Below are positions 18,738 to 27,718 of a stretch of 64,000 nt of DNA, in pieces. This stretch comes from Halomonas sp. HAL1 (GTDB lineage Bacteria; Pseudomonadota; Gammaproteobacteria; Pseudomonadales; Halomonadaceae). How positions within the stretch are numbered: position 1 is the first letter of the stretch; each line of letters starts with the position of its first letter. A model generated the notes under the pieces. The model made no database searches, was not told the DNA's origin, and saw only the letters and a program-made list of their open reading frames with translations. A program made the position numbers and the translations under genes. The stretch is taken from positions 558,001 to 622,000 of the forward strand of contig NZ_CP130610.1 in assembly GCF_030544485.1 (NCBI RefSeq). Reading direction: 5' to 3'.

Positions 18738-20153
18738 ATGGCGCAGACCTATCACACCACGGTGGGGAGTCGCAGCTACCGCTTCGCAAGCCTAGCCGAG
18801 CTGATGGCCAAAGCCACACCGCCTCGTTCTGGCGACCGATTGGCTGGCGTAATGGCGGAGAGTGCCGAAGAGCGGGTGGTCGCTCAAATGGTACTCGCCG
18901 AACTCCCGCTGACCACCTTTTTGAATGAGGCCCTGATTCCTTACGAAGAGGATGAGATCACCCGGCTGATTATGGATGATCATGACGCCGACGCCTTCGC
19001 TCCCATTCGTCATCTCACCGTGGGCGATTTTCGTAACTGGCTACTCTCCGATCACGCGACTAGCGATGTATTAACGGAAGTGAAAGCGGGGATTACCCCA
19101 GAAATGGCCGCTGCCGTCAGCAAGCTGATGCGCAATCAGGACTTAATTCTGGTGGCCAAAAAGTGCCGGGTCACCACCGCCTTTCGCAACACGATTGGAC
19201 TGCCGGGGCGGCTCTCGACCCGATTGCAGCCCAACCATCCCACCGACGATGTGACCGGTATTGCCGCCAGTATCTTGGATGGTCTGCTCTATGGCAGTGG
19301 CGATGCGGTCATTGGCATCAATCCCGCGACTGATAACGTCGCCCAGAGCGTCAAGCTGATGCGCTTGATGGACGAAGTGATTCAGAAGTATCAAATCCCC
19401 ACCCAGTCCTGCGTGTTGACCCACGTAACGAACACCTTAGAAGCGATCGAGCAGGGCGCCCCGGTCGATTTGGTCTTCCAATCGATTGGCGGCACCGAGG
19501 CCACTAACCGCAGCTTTGGCTTTGACTTGAGCACTCTCGCCGAAGCCGAAGCAGCCGCGCAGACGCTCAATCGCGGCACGGTGGGGCGCAATGTGATGTA
19601 TTTCGAAACCGGCCAGGGCAGCTCGCTCTCCGCCGATGCTCACCACGGGCTCGACCAGCAAACCTGTGAAGCCCGCGCCTATGCGGTGGCGCGCAAGTTC
19701 AACCCCTTGCTGGTGAACACCGTGGTGGGTTTTATCGGCCCGGAGTATCTCTTTGACGGCAAAGAGATCACCCGTGCAGGGCTTGAGGATCACTTCTGCG
19801 GCAAGTTGTTGGGCGTGCCCATGGGCTGCGATGTCTGCTACACCAATCACGCCGAAGCCGATCAAAACGATATGGATAACCTGCTCACGCTGCTCGGCGT
19901 GGCGGGCTGCAACTTCATTATGGGGATTCCTGGCTCCGACGACATCATGCTCAATTACCAGACCACCTCTTTTCACGACGCGCTCTATGCACGTCGGGTG
20001 CTGGGGCTAAAAGCCGCGCCGGAATTTGAGCGCTGGCTCGAAGAGATGCAGATTTTCCAGGATGTCAGCACCCACCGGCTCAATGACCAGCTTCCGGCCG
20101 CCTTTGCCAATAGCCTGCGCCATCTGCCCAAGGAGACGCGCCATGGCACATGA
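18738..20153 (+). CDS. eutB: Ethanolamine ammonia-lyase large subunit EutB
   Basis: A 471-residue TIM-barrel subunit of the adenosylcobalamin-dependent lyase that splits ethanolamine into acetaldehyde and ammonia in the cytosol. Signature regions include IGLPGRLSTRLQPNHPTDD, YGSGDAVIGINPATDN, FQSIGGTEATNRSFGFDL, FETGQGSSLSADAHHG and MGCDVCYTNHAEADQNDMD. Length is the family norm (about 453-465). It overlaps eutC by eleven bases, which suggests coupling. No carboxysome-like shell genes are nearby, so acetaldehyde would be oxidised in the open cytosol, as in Pseudomonas. The enzyme needs B12. Confidence 0.96.
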   Translation: MAQTYHTTVGSRSYRFASLAELMAKATPPRSGDRLAGVMAESAEERVVAQMVLAELPLTTFLNEALIPYEEDEITRLIMDDHDADAFAPIRHLTVGDFRNWLLSDHATSDVLTEVKAGITPEMAAAVSKLMRNQDLILVAKKCRVTTAFRNTIGLPGRLSTRLQPNHPTDDVTGIAASILDGLLYGSGDAVIGINPATDNVAQSVKLMRLMDEVIQKYQIPTQSCVLTHVTNTLEAIEQGAPVDLVFQSIGGTEATNRSFGFDLSTLAEAEAAAQTLNRGTVGRNVMYFETGQGSSLSADAHHGLDQQTCEARAYAVARKFNPLLVNTVVGFIGPEYLFDGKEITRAGLEDHFCGKLLGVPMGCDVCYTNHAEADQNDMDNLLTLLGVAGCNFIMGIPGSDDIMLNYQTTSFHDALYARRVLGLKAAPEFERWLEEMQIFQDVSTHRLNDQLPAAFANSLRHLPKETRHGT

Positions 20154-20979
20154 TCCGTCATCTCCCATCGTGGTGGAGAACTCCTGGGAGAGGTTGAATG
20201 CCTTTACCGACGCGCGCATTGGCCTGGGGCGCGCTGGGGTTAGCCTGCCGACCAGCAAGCTGCTGGCGTTTCAGTTGGCTCACGCCCAAGCGCAGGATGC
20301 GGTGCACTGTCCGCTGGATGTGGAAACGCTCTCCACTGAGCTGACCCAAGCCCTCAATTTGTCTGAACCACCGCTTCGCCTGCACAGCCATGCTCAGGAT
20401 CGTGCCATGTACCTGCAGCGGCCCGACTATGGCCGACGCCTTAACGACGAGAGCCGTGAGCACCTGCAGCAAGCCGCCGCGTCCCAGCAGCGCTATGACC
20501 TTGCGATTGTCGTGATCGATGGGCTTTCCGCGCTGGCCGTGCAGCAAAACAGCGCGCCGTTTCTTAGCACGCTTTATCAGATGTTGAGCAGTGACACCGC
20601 TGATTGGCAGCTAGCGCCGATAACGATTGTTGAGCAGGGGCGGGTGGCCATTGGCGATGAGATTGGTGGGCTGCTCAACGCGGACGCAGTGCTGGTGATG
20701 ATCGGTGAACGGCCGGGGCTGAGCTCACCGGATAGCCTGGGATTGTATATGACCTGGGCGCCGGAACCGGGGCTCAAGGATGATCGGCGAAACTGCATTT
20801 CCAACGTGCGCCCGGCGGGTTTGCAAGTAGAGGAGGCCGCCCGGCGTTTCTTTCTGCTGTTAAAAGAGGCCCGTCAGCTCAAGTTGTCTGGCGTTAAGTT
20901 GAAAGACCGCAGCGAAGACGATGTGTTGGAAGGTGAATCAGCATCAGGCTCGACACGTAACTTCCTGGTGGCGGATTAA
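20143..20979 (+). CDS. eutC: Ethanolamine ammonia-lyase small subunit EutC
   Basis: A 278-residue small subunit that binds cobalamin at the interface with EutB. Family landmarks: LNAFTDARIGLGRAGVSLPT, RPDYGRRLNDES, YDLAIVVIDGLSALAVQQN, IGERPGLSSPDSLGLYMTW and DRRNCISNVRPAGL. The start at 20143 is set by AAGGAG about eight bases before the ATG; the in-frame extension upstream is the shadow of eutB. It overlaps the eutB end by eleven bases. It is followed after 115 bases by the ethanolamine permease. Confidence 0.95.
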   Translation: MAHDPSSPIVVENSWERLNAFTDARIGLGRAGVSLPTSKLLAFQLAHAQAQDAVHCPLDVETLSTELTQALNLSEPPLRLHSHAQDRAMYLQRPDYGRRLNDESREHLQQAAASQQRYDLAIVVIDGLSALAVQQNSAPFLSTLYQMLSSDTADWQLAPITIVEQGRVAIGDEIGGLLNADAVLVMIGERPGLSSPDSLGLYMTWAPEPGLKDDRRNCISNVRPAGLQVEEAARRFFLLLKEARQLKLSGVKLKDRSEDDVLEGESASGSTRNFLVAD

Positions 20980-21094
20980 CGTCACCCAAAAAGCGATATC
21001 CCATAACAACGATCACATAACAAAACGGAACAACGTTGGTAAACAACAGCACGCCGCTGACGACGATTTCGTTCCACACTGAAAGGGCAAAACG

Positions 21095-22534
21095 ATGACA
21101 CAACCATCGATTGATCAGGCGTATCTGGCAAAACGCCAACTGCGCAAAGGCACCGCTGGCTGGATACTGCTGGCGGGGCTTGGGGTTTCCTACGTCATTT
21201 CCGGTGACTTCGCCGGGTGGAACTTTGGTATCGCCGAAGCGGGCTGGGGTGGCTTTGCGATAGCGGCCTGTTTGATGGCGCTGATGTATCTGGCCCTGGT
21301 GCTGTCCCTCGCGGAAATGTCCGCGGCGATTCCTGCAGCGGGCGGTGGCTATAGCTTTGCCCGCCAGGCAATGGGGCCTGCCGGTGGTTATTTAACGGGG
21401 CTTGCAGTATTGATCGAGTACGCCTTGGCCCCAGCGGCGATTGTGATCTTTATCGGTGCCGCGGTAGAGGCGTTAATCGGCATTAACGGCCCGCTGGTTT
21501 ACCTGATTTTCTACGCCGTGTTTATTGGTATCCACTTGGCAGGCGTGGGGGAAGCGCTCAAGGTCATGATGGTGATTAGCGGCCTGGCGGTATTCGCTAT
21601 TCTGGCAACTGCTGTCGCGCTAATTGGCAGCTTCGACGCTGCCAACCTGTTCGATATTGCCCCTACCGATGCGACAGGAGCGAGCACTTTCATGCCCTTT
21701 GGCTGGTACGGCGTCTGGGCGGCACTACCCTTTGGTATGTGGCTGTTCCTGGCGGTGGAAGGCGTACCGCTAGCGGCAGAAGAAGCCAAAGACCCCGCCC
21801 GGGATATGCCCAAAGGCATTATCGCGGCGATGCTGTTTCTGCTCTTCACTGCGTTGTTAGTCGTGGTGCTACTGGCCGGTGCGGCGGGTGCCGAAATGAT
21901 TGGCCAAAGCGGCGTACCGTTGGTGGATGCACTGAACGCGGCGGGCAACCCGACCCTGGCTACGCTGGTGAACGTGCTGGGCTTGGCGGGGCTGATCGCC
22001 TCTTTCTTCTCGATTATTTATGGCTACAGCCGTTTGGTCTTTGCGCTTTCTCGGGCGGGGTACCTCCCCAAGGCACTGTCGCTGACCAGTGGCCGTAAAG
22101 TGCCTTATTTGGCACTGATCGTGCCTGGCGTGTTCGGCTTTCTGGTGTCGTTGAGCGGGGAGGGCGACCTGATGCTGGGAATGGCCGTGGTCGGTGCAAC
22201 CATTTCCTATGCATTGATGGCACTGAGCCACATTATGCTGCGCGTACAGCAGCCTGACCTGCCACGTCCGTATAAAACACCTGGTGGTGTCGTGACGTCA
22301 GGCATCGCGCTTGTGCTGTCGCTAATCGCGCTAACCGGGGTCTACGCTTTTGACCCGCGTGCCTTTAACTACACCATCGTGCTGTTCATTGTTGGCGCAG
22401 CCTACTTTTTCTTCTATAGCAAGAATCACCTCGTAGCGAAAACCGCCGAGGAGGAGTTTGCACTGGTGGTCGCGTCACCTGAAGAGCTGGATGGTAGTGA
22501 TTCAGACCCAGCGGTCTCGACAGCGAAGCTGTAA
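21095..22534 (+). CDS. eat: Ethanolamine permease (APC family)
   Basis: A 479-residue amino acid/polyamine/organocation transporter with about twelve helices. Early landmarks are GTAGWILLAGLGVSYVISGDFAGWNFGI and YSFARQAMGPAGGYLTGLAVLIEYALAPAAI, and mid-protein FGMWLFLAVEGVPLAAEEAKDPARDMPKG, all typical of the TIGR00908 ethanolamine permease group. It would import ethanolamine for EutBC. The gap from eutC has a GAAAGGG ribosome site before the ATG and may carry its own promoter. A strong terminator follows. Confidence 0.92.
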   Translation: MTQPSIDQAYLAKRQLRKGTAGWILLAGLGVSYVISGDFAGWNFGIAEAGWGGFAIAACLMALMYLALVLSLAEMSAAIPAAGGGYSFARQAMGPAGGYLTGLAVLIEYALAPAAIVIFIGAAVEALIGINGPLVYLIFYAVFIGIHLAGVGEALKVMMVISGLAVFAILATAVALIGSFDAANLFDIAPTDATGASTFMPFGWYGVWAALPFGMWLFLAVEGVPLAAEEAKDPARDMPKGIIAAMLFLLFTALLVVVLLAGAAGAEMIGQSGVPLVDALNAAGNPTLATLVNVLGLAGLIASFFSIIYGYSRLVFALSRAGYLPKALSLTSGRKVPYLALIVPGVFGFLVSLSGEGDLMLGMAVVGATISYALMALSHIMLRVQQPDLPRPYKTPGGVVTSGIALVLSLIALTGVYAFDPRAFNYTIVLFIVGAAYFFFYSKNHLVAKTAEEEFALVVASPEELDGSDSDPAVSTAKL

Positions 22535-22562
22535 CTTACAAGGCTAATCGCCTAGGCTGAAC

Positions 22563-22597
22563 AAGCCTCTTTGCCCTGCGGCAAAGAGGCTTTTTTT
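22563..22597 (+). terminator. Intrinsic terminator after the permease gene
   Basis: AAGCCTCTTTGCC and GGCAAAGAGGCTT form a perfect 13-bp stem around a CTGC loop, followed by T-run. It ends the eut transcript. Confidence 0.9.
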
Positions 22598-22618
22598 GGC
22601 TGATGAGAAGGAGTCGTT

Positions 22619-23113
22619 ATGGCGTTAACATTTGATAGTCCCAATGAACAACAGCGCTGGTATGCCGTGGATGATGGCGTGATGGGGGGCGTTTCAAAAA
22701 GTGGTTTTTGCGTTAGCGATGGCGTAGGTCGCTTCCAGGGCGAGGTATCGCTGGAAAACGGCGGTGGTTTTGCCTCCGTTCGCCGCGAGCCCAACGGGTT
22801 CGAGCCAACGCTAGCGGATGCCCAGGGCATAGCGCTAACCGTGCGGGGGGATGGGCGCACCTACCAACTTCGCCTAAAAAGTACCTCCCTTGGCGATGCC
22901 TCAGCGTACCGAGTGAAATTTACGCCTGCTCAGGATAGCTGGGAAACGCTGCATTTCCCCTGGAGCGCCTTTGAAGCGGTGCGGCGAGGAACGCTATTGA
23001 GTTATGCCCCAGCCGTAACGCCCAGCGAGATTCACCAACTCGGCTTTTTAATTGCAGACCGCACCGCAGGGCCTTTTTGCCTTCAGATCAAACGTATCGA
23101 ACCCATGCGCTAA
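22619..23113 (+). CDS. CIA30-family protein
   Basis: A 164-residue protein of the complex I intermediate-associated protein 30 family, a carbohydrate-binding-module-like beta sandwich. The family stretches are RWYAVDDGVMGGVSKSGF, FQGEVSLENGGGFASVR and the later WSAFEAVRRG. No signal peptide or membrane helix is seen, so it is probably cytosolic. In eukaryotes CIA30 assists respiratory complex I assembly; in bacteria the role is not established. AAGGAG lies before the ATG. It sits between the eut terminator and aceK without a clear functional link. Confidence 0.85.
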   Translation: MALTFDSPNEQQRWYAVDDGVMGGVSKSGFCVSDGVGRFQGEVSLENGGGFASVRREPNGFEPTLADAQGIALTVRGDGRTYQLRLKSTSLGDASAYRVKFTPAQDSWETLHFPWSAFEAVRRGTLLSYAPAVTPSEIHQLGFLIADRTAGPFCLQIKRIEPMR

Positions 23114-23197
23114 CTAGGCATTGGCTACCCACCAAGGTCGTCTCGCATGTAGTTTCCAGTTACGCGAAGCTGGTAAAAATGATCAGGAGCCCGGCCC

Positions 23198-24958
23198 GTG
23201 AAACACTCACCTGCGTACCGCTTAGCGACAACGATTTTGCATGGCTTCGATGAGTATCGTGCGCGCTTTAAAGAGATCACTGCCGATGCCAGTCGTCGTT
23301 TCCGCGACGCAGCCTGGCGTGACGCTCAGCAAGCCTCGGCGGAGCGAATTAATCTCTATCAGGAAAAGATCGACGTTACGCTTGGGCGCCTGAAGCGCAC
23401 TTTCGATCCTGAAGTGGTGTCCCACTGCGAGTGCTGGCGCGAGGCGCGCAACCACTACGCCGAACTGATCAGCCACCGGCTCGATTACGAACTAGCCGAG
23501 ACCTTTTTTAACTCGCTATTCTGTGCGATTTTCCATCACCGCCATATCCGTAACGATTGGATGTTTGTGTATAGCTCCCGTGAGGATGCCGCCCACCGCT
23601 CGGGAATTGACCTATGCCGTCGCAAACAGGTTAACGGCGACTGGCAGGCCGCGCTCAAATGGGCGCTTATGGACGCTCCCTTCGGCAATCGCTTTGCGGA
23701 CATAGACCAGGATACCCATCTCGGCGCCACCTTCTTACAGCAGCACTTACCCTCGGCGATGCTGGACGCCGATGATACTGAAATCGAGCTGTTGAATAGC
23801 GTCTTTTATCGCAATAAAGGGGCTTATCTGGTGGGACGGATTATCGGCGGCGGTGAGCAAGTGCCACTGGTGCTGCCGGTACTCCACGGTGAGGGTTTTG
23901 GTGAGCAGACAGGCGGCGATTCCGGACTGCACCTGGATACGGTATTGATCGAAACTGACGAGGTGTCGATTATTTTCTCCTTCACCCGCGCCTACTTTCA
24001 GGTCGAAGTGGCGGTACCCAGGGAGTTTGTCGATTACCTTCAGCAGTTGATGCCGCATAAGCCAGAAGGTGAACTCTATGCCTCAATCGGCTTCTTCAAA
24101 CATGGTAAAACCGAGCTTTTCCGGGCGCTGAATCGTCAGGTCGCCAAGCGTGAAGATCAGTTTATTATTGCCCCTGGCGTTCGTGGCATGGTGATGGCGG
24201 TGTTTGTGCTGCCCAGTTTTCGCACCGTGTTTAAGATCATTAAAGATAAATTCGACCCGGCTAAAGACGTGACCCACGCCGTGGTGCGCGAAAAGTACCG
24301 GCTAGTAAAACGCCATGACCGAGTAGGGCGCATGGCCGATACTCAAGAGTTCTCCAATTTTATTGTCCGACAGGATCATTTTGCGCCGGAGTGCCTAGCG
24401 CATTTACTGGAAGTGGCGCCCTCTACCGTTGTGTTGAAAGACGATAAGGTGATTATCAAACACTGCTATACCGAGCGCATGATGACGCCGCTGAATATCT
24501 ATCTGGAGCAGTGCAGCGACCAAGAGAAGGAGATGGTGCTTAAGGATTACGGCAATGCCATTAAGCAGATGGCCGCAGCGAATATCTTTCCCGGCGATAT
24601 GCTGCTGAAAAACTTTGGCGTGACGCGCCATGGAAGGGTGATCTTCTACGACTACGATGAGGTCTGCTACCTCACCGAATGCCGTTTCCGGCAACTTCCG
24701 AAGTCCTATGGCAATGACTTCCAGGGGGGCGATACGTTATCCATCGGCCCTAACGATATTTTCCCAGAGGAGTTTGGCCCTTTCATGTTCGCGAATCCTC
24801 AGTTACGCCGCCTGTTTATGGAGCAGCATCCAGAGTTATTCGACCCTGACTACTGGCTGGAACTGCAGCAGGCAATCATCGATGGCCGGATTATCGATGT
24901 CTACCCATACCGCAACAAGCAGCGCTTTGCGGGCAGTATCGGTCAGCTTGTATATTAG
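23198..24958 (+). CDS. aceK: Isocitrate dehydrogenase kinase/phosphatase AceK
   Basis: A 586-residue bifunctional enzyme that phosphorylates isocitrate dehydrogenase during growth on acetate or C2 compounds, sending isocitrate into the glyoxylate shunt, and removes the phosphate otherwise. The N-terminal regulatory half is followed by the kinase-like half with ELFRALNRQVAKREDQFIIAPGVRGMVM, the nucleotide loop and the catalytic segment NIFPGDMLLKNFGVTRHGRVIFYDYDE. Length is the family norm. It starts with GTG after CAGGAG. No aceBA is beside it. Acetyl-CoA from ethanolamine breakdown would be one reason to need it, but that link is inference. Confidence 0.95.
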   Translation: MKHSPAYRLATTILHGFDEYRARFKEITADASRRFRDAAWRDAQQASAERINLYQEKIDVTLGRLKRTFDPEVVSHCECWREARNHYAELISHRLDYELAETFFNSLFCAIFHHRHIRNDWMFVYSSREDAAHRSGIDLCRRKQVNGDWQAALKWALMDAPFGNRFADIDQDTHLGATFLQQHLPSAMLDADDTEIELLNSVFYRNKGAYLVGRIIGGGEQVPLVLPVLHGEGFGEQTGGDSGLHLDTVLIETDEVSIIFSFTRAYFQVEVAVPREFVDYLQQLMPHKPEGELYASIGFFKHGKTELFRALNRQVAKREDQFIIAPGVRGMVMAVFVLPSFRTVFKIIKDKFDPAKDVTHAVVREKYRLVKRHDRVGRMADTQEFSNFIVRQDHFAPECLAHLLEVAPSTVVLKDDKVIIKHCYTERMMTPLNIYLEQCSDQEKEMVLKDYGNAIKQMAAANIFPGDMLLKNFGVTRHGRVIFYDYDEVCYLTECRFRQLPKSYGNDFQGGDTLSIGPNDIFPEEFGPFMFANPQLRRLFMEQHPELFDPDYWLELQQAIIDGRIIDVYPYRNKQRFAGSIGQLVY

Positions 24959-25001
24959 TGGCATACTTAAGAGTCAGTGAAACATAAACAACGAGGCCTT
25001 C

Positions 25002-25715
25002 ATGGCAGCAAGCCCGCATTTGGTGGTATTTACCGGCTCGGGAATTAGTGCTGAGAGTGGTATCAAGACCTTCCGTGCCAGCGACGGCCTATGGGAAAAC
25101 CATCCAGTCGAGGATGTTGCCACTCCCGAGGCGTGGCAACGGGACCCGCAGCAAGTGCTGGATTTTTATAACCAGCGTCGTGAACAGATCCGTCGTGCCA
25201 AGCCCAACGCGGCGCACAAGGCGCTGGCTGCCCTGGAGCAGGATGGCTTCAACGTCAGCATCATTACCCAGAATATTGATGTCCTTCATGAGCGTGCAGG
25301 CTCTCGTCATGTATTGCACCTACACGGCGAGATTTTAAAAGCCCGTTCATCAATCGATGAGCGCATGCGCTACCCGCTGCCGAAAGGGGGCATCGAGCTG
25401 GGCAACGTGTGCGACAAGGGCAGCCAGCTGCGACCCGACGTGGTCTGGTTTGGCGAGTCGGTGCCGCTGTTTGCGGAGGCCTGTGACCTTGTTAGCCAGG
25501 CTGACTTTCTGTTGGTCGTCGGCACGTCGCTGGCCGTTATGCCTGCCGCTTCGCTGCTCTCGTACATTGACTACGACACACCTTGCGCACTGGTCGACCC
25601 GGAGGCGGATATGCTCAGCCCGCCGGGCGTGCTGGCAATCAATACCACCGCCGGAGAAGGCGTTCCGGCGTTGGTAAATCGCTGGAAGCAGCAGGGTAAT
25701 TTGCTGTTGTCTTAA
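25002..25715 (+). CDS. cobB: Sirtuin-type NAD-dependent protein deacylase lacking the zinc cysteines
   Basis: A 237-residue Sir2 protein. The NAD-binding GSGISAESGIKTFR is at about residues 12-25, ITQNIDVLHERAG follows, and the catalytic histidine is H108 in LHLHGEI. Y56 and R59 form the YxxR pair of class III sirtuins, which favours succinyl or malonyl lysine. The usual four zinc-binding cysteines between the catalytic His and the VVWFGE motif are missing: only C137 lies there. So the zinc module is probably metal-free, as in a known subset of bacterial sirtuins. It acts in the cytosol on acylated enzymes. A second copy of its 3' end lies downstream. Confidence 0.9.
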   Translation: MAASPHLVVFTGSGISAESGIKTFRASDGLWENHPVEDVATPEAWQRDPQQVLDFYNQRREQIRRAKPNAAHKALAALEQDGFNVSIITQNIDVLHERAGSRHVLHLHGEILKARSSIDERMRYPLPKGGIELGNVCDKGSQLRPDVVWFGESVPLFAEACDLVSQADFLLVVGTSLAVMPAASLLSYIDYDTPCALVDPEADMLSPPGVLAINTTAGEGVPALVNRWKQQGNLLLS

Positions 25716-25740
25716 AAATTCGAGACCGGATCGGCACAGC

Positions 25741-25787
25741 CTTCTGCGGGGGCGCTTCAATCACTGTGGTGGCGCCGAGCACGCGAA
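25741..25787 (-). pseudogene. bioA fragment (remnant)
   Basis: These about 47 bases match the intact bioA at 26584-26632 with few changes; read on the minus strand they encode VRVLGATTVIEA, where intact bioA has VRVLGATAVIEA. The rest of bioA is absent here. Together with the cobB fragment at 26333 it shows that the cobB-bioA junction was duplicated. Confidence 0.75.
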
Positions 25788-25806
25788 CATAAAGGGAAAA
25801 AAGCAC

Positions 25807-26313
25807 GTGAAGAGCGCAATCTGTAGCATTTTTATCGTGATGGCTTGGGCGGGCGGTGTTGCCGCGCAGGATGTGACTTATTCGGACGAGGCAACGGAGT
25901 CCTGCCTTGCTGACGCATTAGATGACGCGCGTCTGGCCTGCGTCGGTGAATCCGCGAATGCCTGCATGGCCGGTACAGAGGGCGGTTCCACGACGGTCGT
26001 TATGGGTGGTTGTCTAGATCGGGAACGGCAGTTTTGGGACGATCGGTTAAACACCGCTTACAGCGACCTGATGGCGATGTACGCCTCAGCTGACGCTGAG
26101 GCAGAGGCTGACAGTTGGAACACACCGGCACAGGCGCCGACGCTGAAGGCAATGCAACGGGCCTGGATCGGCTACCGCGATGCCCGCTGCGATTTCGAGC
26201 GGGCGAAATGGGGTGGCGGCACCGGCGGTAGCCCTGCAACCGCGCAATGTCTGATGCGGGTCACGGCAGAACAGACACTGGTGCTGATCGACGGTCTGGA
26301 CGGATTGCAGTGA
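25807..26313 (+). CDS. DUF1311 (LprI-like) secreted protein
   Basis: A 168-residue protein with a Sec signal peptide (hydrophobic run to about A21) and a DUF1311 domain: CLDRERQFWDDRLNTAYSDLM and the hallmark AWIGYRDARCDFE, plus paired cysteines at about 33, 46, 53 and 69 and two more near the C terminus that could form disulfides. The LprI group in mycobacteria inhibits host lysozyme; in most bacteria the family role is unknown. It sits alone between duplicated scraps of cobB and bioA, so it looks inserted. The protein reminds me of alphaproteobacterial versions, which would fit transfer, but I cannot test that. It starts with GTG or the ATG of MKSAI depending on how the leading GTG is read. 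Confidence 0.8.
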   Translation: MKSAICSIFIVMAWAGGVAAQDVTYSDEATESCLADALDDARLACVGESANACMAGTEGGSTTVVMGGCLDRERQFWDDRLNTAYSDLMAMYASADAEAEADSWNTPAQAPTLKAMQRAWIGYRDARCDFERAKWGGGTGGSPATAQCLMRVTAEQTLVLIDGLDGLQ

Positions 26314-26332
26314 CACGCGCCGAGAACGAGGC

Positions 26333-26421
26333 CCGCCGTGTTGCTGGCAATCAATACCACTGGCGGAGAAGACGTTCCGGCGCTAGTGAATCATTGGAAG
26401 CAGCAGGGTAATTTGCTGCTT
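26333..26421 (+). pseudogene. cobB 3' fragment (remnant)
   Basis: About 85 bases matching the end of cobB (25629-25710) at roughly 88 percent identity by eye, encoding LAINTTGGEDVPALVNHWKQ where cobB has LAINTTAGEGVPALVNRWKQ. No start or upstream part is present. It runs directly into the end of bioA. The divergence suggests an old duplication or recombination with DNA from a related strain. Confidence 0.8.
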
Positions 26422-26431
26422 TCCAGAGCCA

Positions 26432-27718
26432 TTAAGACTCAAGAAACCATGCTTTCATCACGCTGGTAATCTGAGTGATTTCTGCTTCAGAGGTGATATA
26501 GGCGGGCATGGTATAGAGCCAGCGGCCAATGGGGCGCAGCCACACGCCGCGCTCCCGGGCGAAATCGCCTACGCCCTTTAACGCTTCAGCGGAGTGCGCT
26601 TCGATCACGGCGGTGGCGCCGAGCACGCGAACGTCGGCCACGGCCGGGTGCGCGTTCAACGCCTGGTCTTCGAGTAGCTCATGCTGTAACTGCTGGCTGA
26701 GTATCGCGATTTTTTCCAGGTAATGTTCTTCCTCGAAGACGCGCAGACTCTCTAATGCCACGCGGCAGGCCAACGGATTGCCCATAAAGGTAGGCCCGTG
26801 CATAAAGGCGTGATGAGCGCTGTCGCCGATAAAGGCGTCGTGGACACGATCTGTGGCGAGCGTTGCTGCGTGACCCAAATAGCCGCCGGTCAAGCCTTTG
26901 GAGAGCACCATGATATCCGGCGTGATGCCCGCATGGTCGGCGGCAAACAGTTTGCCGGTGCGGCCAAAGCCGGTGGCGACTTCATCAAAAATCAACAGCA
27001 CCCCAAACTCATCGCACAGTTCCCTGGCGCCAGTGACATAGTCCGGCGAGGTCATGTTGAGCCCGCCTGCTGCCTGTAAAAGCGGCTCCATCAGCAGGGC
27101 GGCGATCTCATCATGGTGGCGCTCAAGAACGCTACGCAGGGCGCTAAGATCGTGCTCGACCTGTTCAGCGGTGGCATCAAAAGGGGCCGTGGGCGCCGGG
27201 GCGAAATGGTGCTGGGGCAGTAGGCTGGCGAACAGGCTGTGCATACCTTCTTCTGGGTCGCACACTGCCATGCAGCCGGTGGTGTCACCGTGGTAGGCCT
27301 TCATCAACGAGAGCATCTTGCGCTTGCCGGGGTGGCCGGTGAGTACCTGGTACTGGAGGGCCATTTTCATCGCCACTTCCATGCCCACCGAGCCGCTATC
27401 CGAATAGAACACATGATTCAGCCCGTCCGGGGTAATGCGCACCAGCTCTCGAGCTAATTGATCGGCGGGCTCATGCGTCAAGCCGCCGAGCATCACATGG
27501 CAAAGCTCACCTGCTTGTTCGCGGATGGCCGCCACCAGACGGGGGTGGCCGTAGCCGTGAATCATGCACCACCAGGAGCAGGTGGCATCTAGCAGACGCT
27601 CGCCGCTTTCGAGCACAAAGTGGGCACCGTCACCGCCAACCACCTTGGGCGCGGGCGTCTGGGTTTTTAAGTGGGCATAGGGGGGCCAAACATGGCGGTG
27701 CCAAACCGGCGTAGTCAT
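26432..27718 (-). CDS. bioA: Adenosylmethionine-8-amino-7-oxononanoate aminotransferase BioA
   Basis: A 428-residue fold-type I PLP aminotransferase that converts KAPA to DAPA using S-adenosylmethionine as amino donor, the antepenultimate biotin step. Landmarks: HVWPPYAHLKTQTPAPKV at the start, CSWWCMIHGYGHP, YSDSGSVGMEVAMKMALQY, LIFDEVATGFGRTGKLFA and the PLP lysine in LSKGLTGGYLG. Length is normal. It is the last gene of the bio operon; its start overlaps the bioD end by four bases. A fragment of this gene is also found at 25741. Confidence 0.96.
   Translation of the reverse strand: MTTPVWHRHVWPPYAHLKTQTPAPKVVGGDGAHFVLESGERLLDATCSWWCMIHGYGHPRLVAAIREQAGELCHVMLGGLTHEPADQLARELVRITPDGLNHVFYSDSGSVGMEVAMKMALQYQVLTGHPGKRKMLSLMKAYHGDTTGCMAVCDPEEGMHSLFASLLPQHHFAPAPTAPFDATAEQVEHDLSALRSVLERHHDEIAALLMEPLLQAAGGLNMTSPDYVTGARELCDEFGVLLIFDEVATGFGRTGKLFAADHAGITPDIMVLSKGLTGGYLGHAATLATDRVHDAFIGDSAHHAFMHGPTFMGNPLACRVALESLRVFEEEHYLEKIAILSQQLQHELLEDQALNAHPAVADVRVLGATAVIEAHSAEALKGVGDFARERGVWLRPIGRWLYTMPAYITSEAEITQITSVMKAWFLES

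Noticed and set aside
20026..20143. Earlier in-frame start for eutC
   Set aside because: The extension is the shadow of eutB; AAGGAG before 20143 sets the start.
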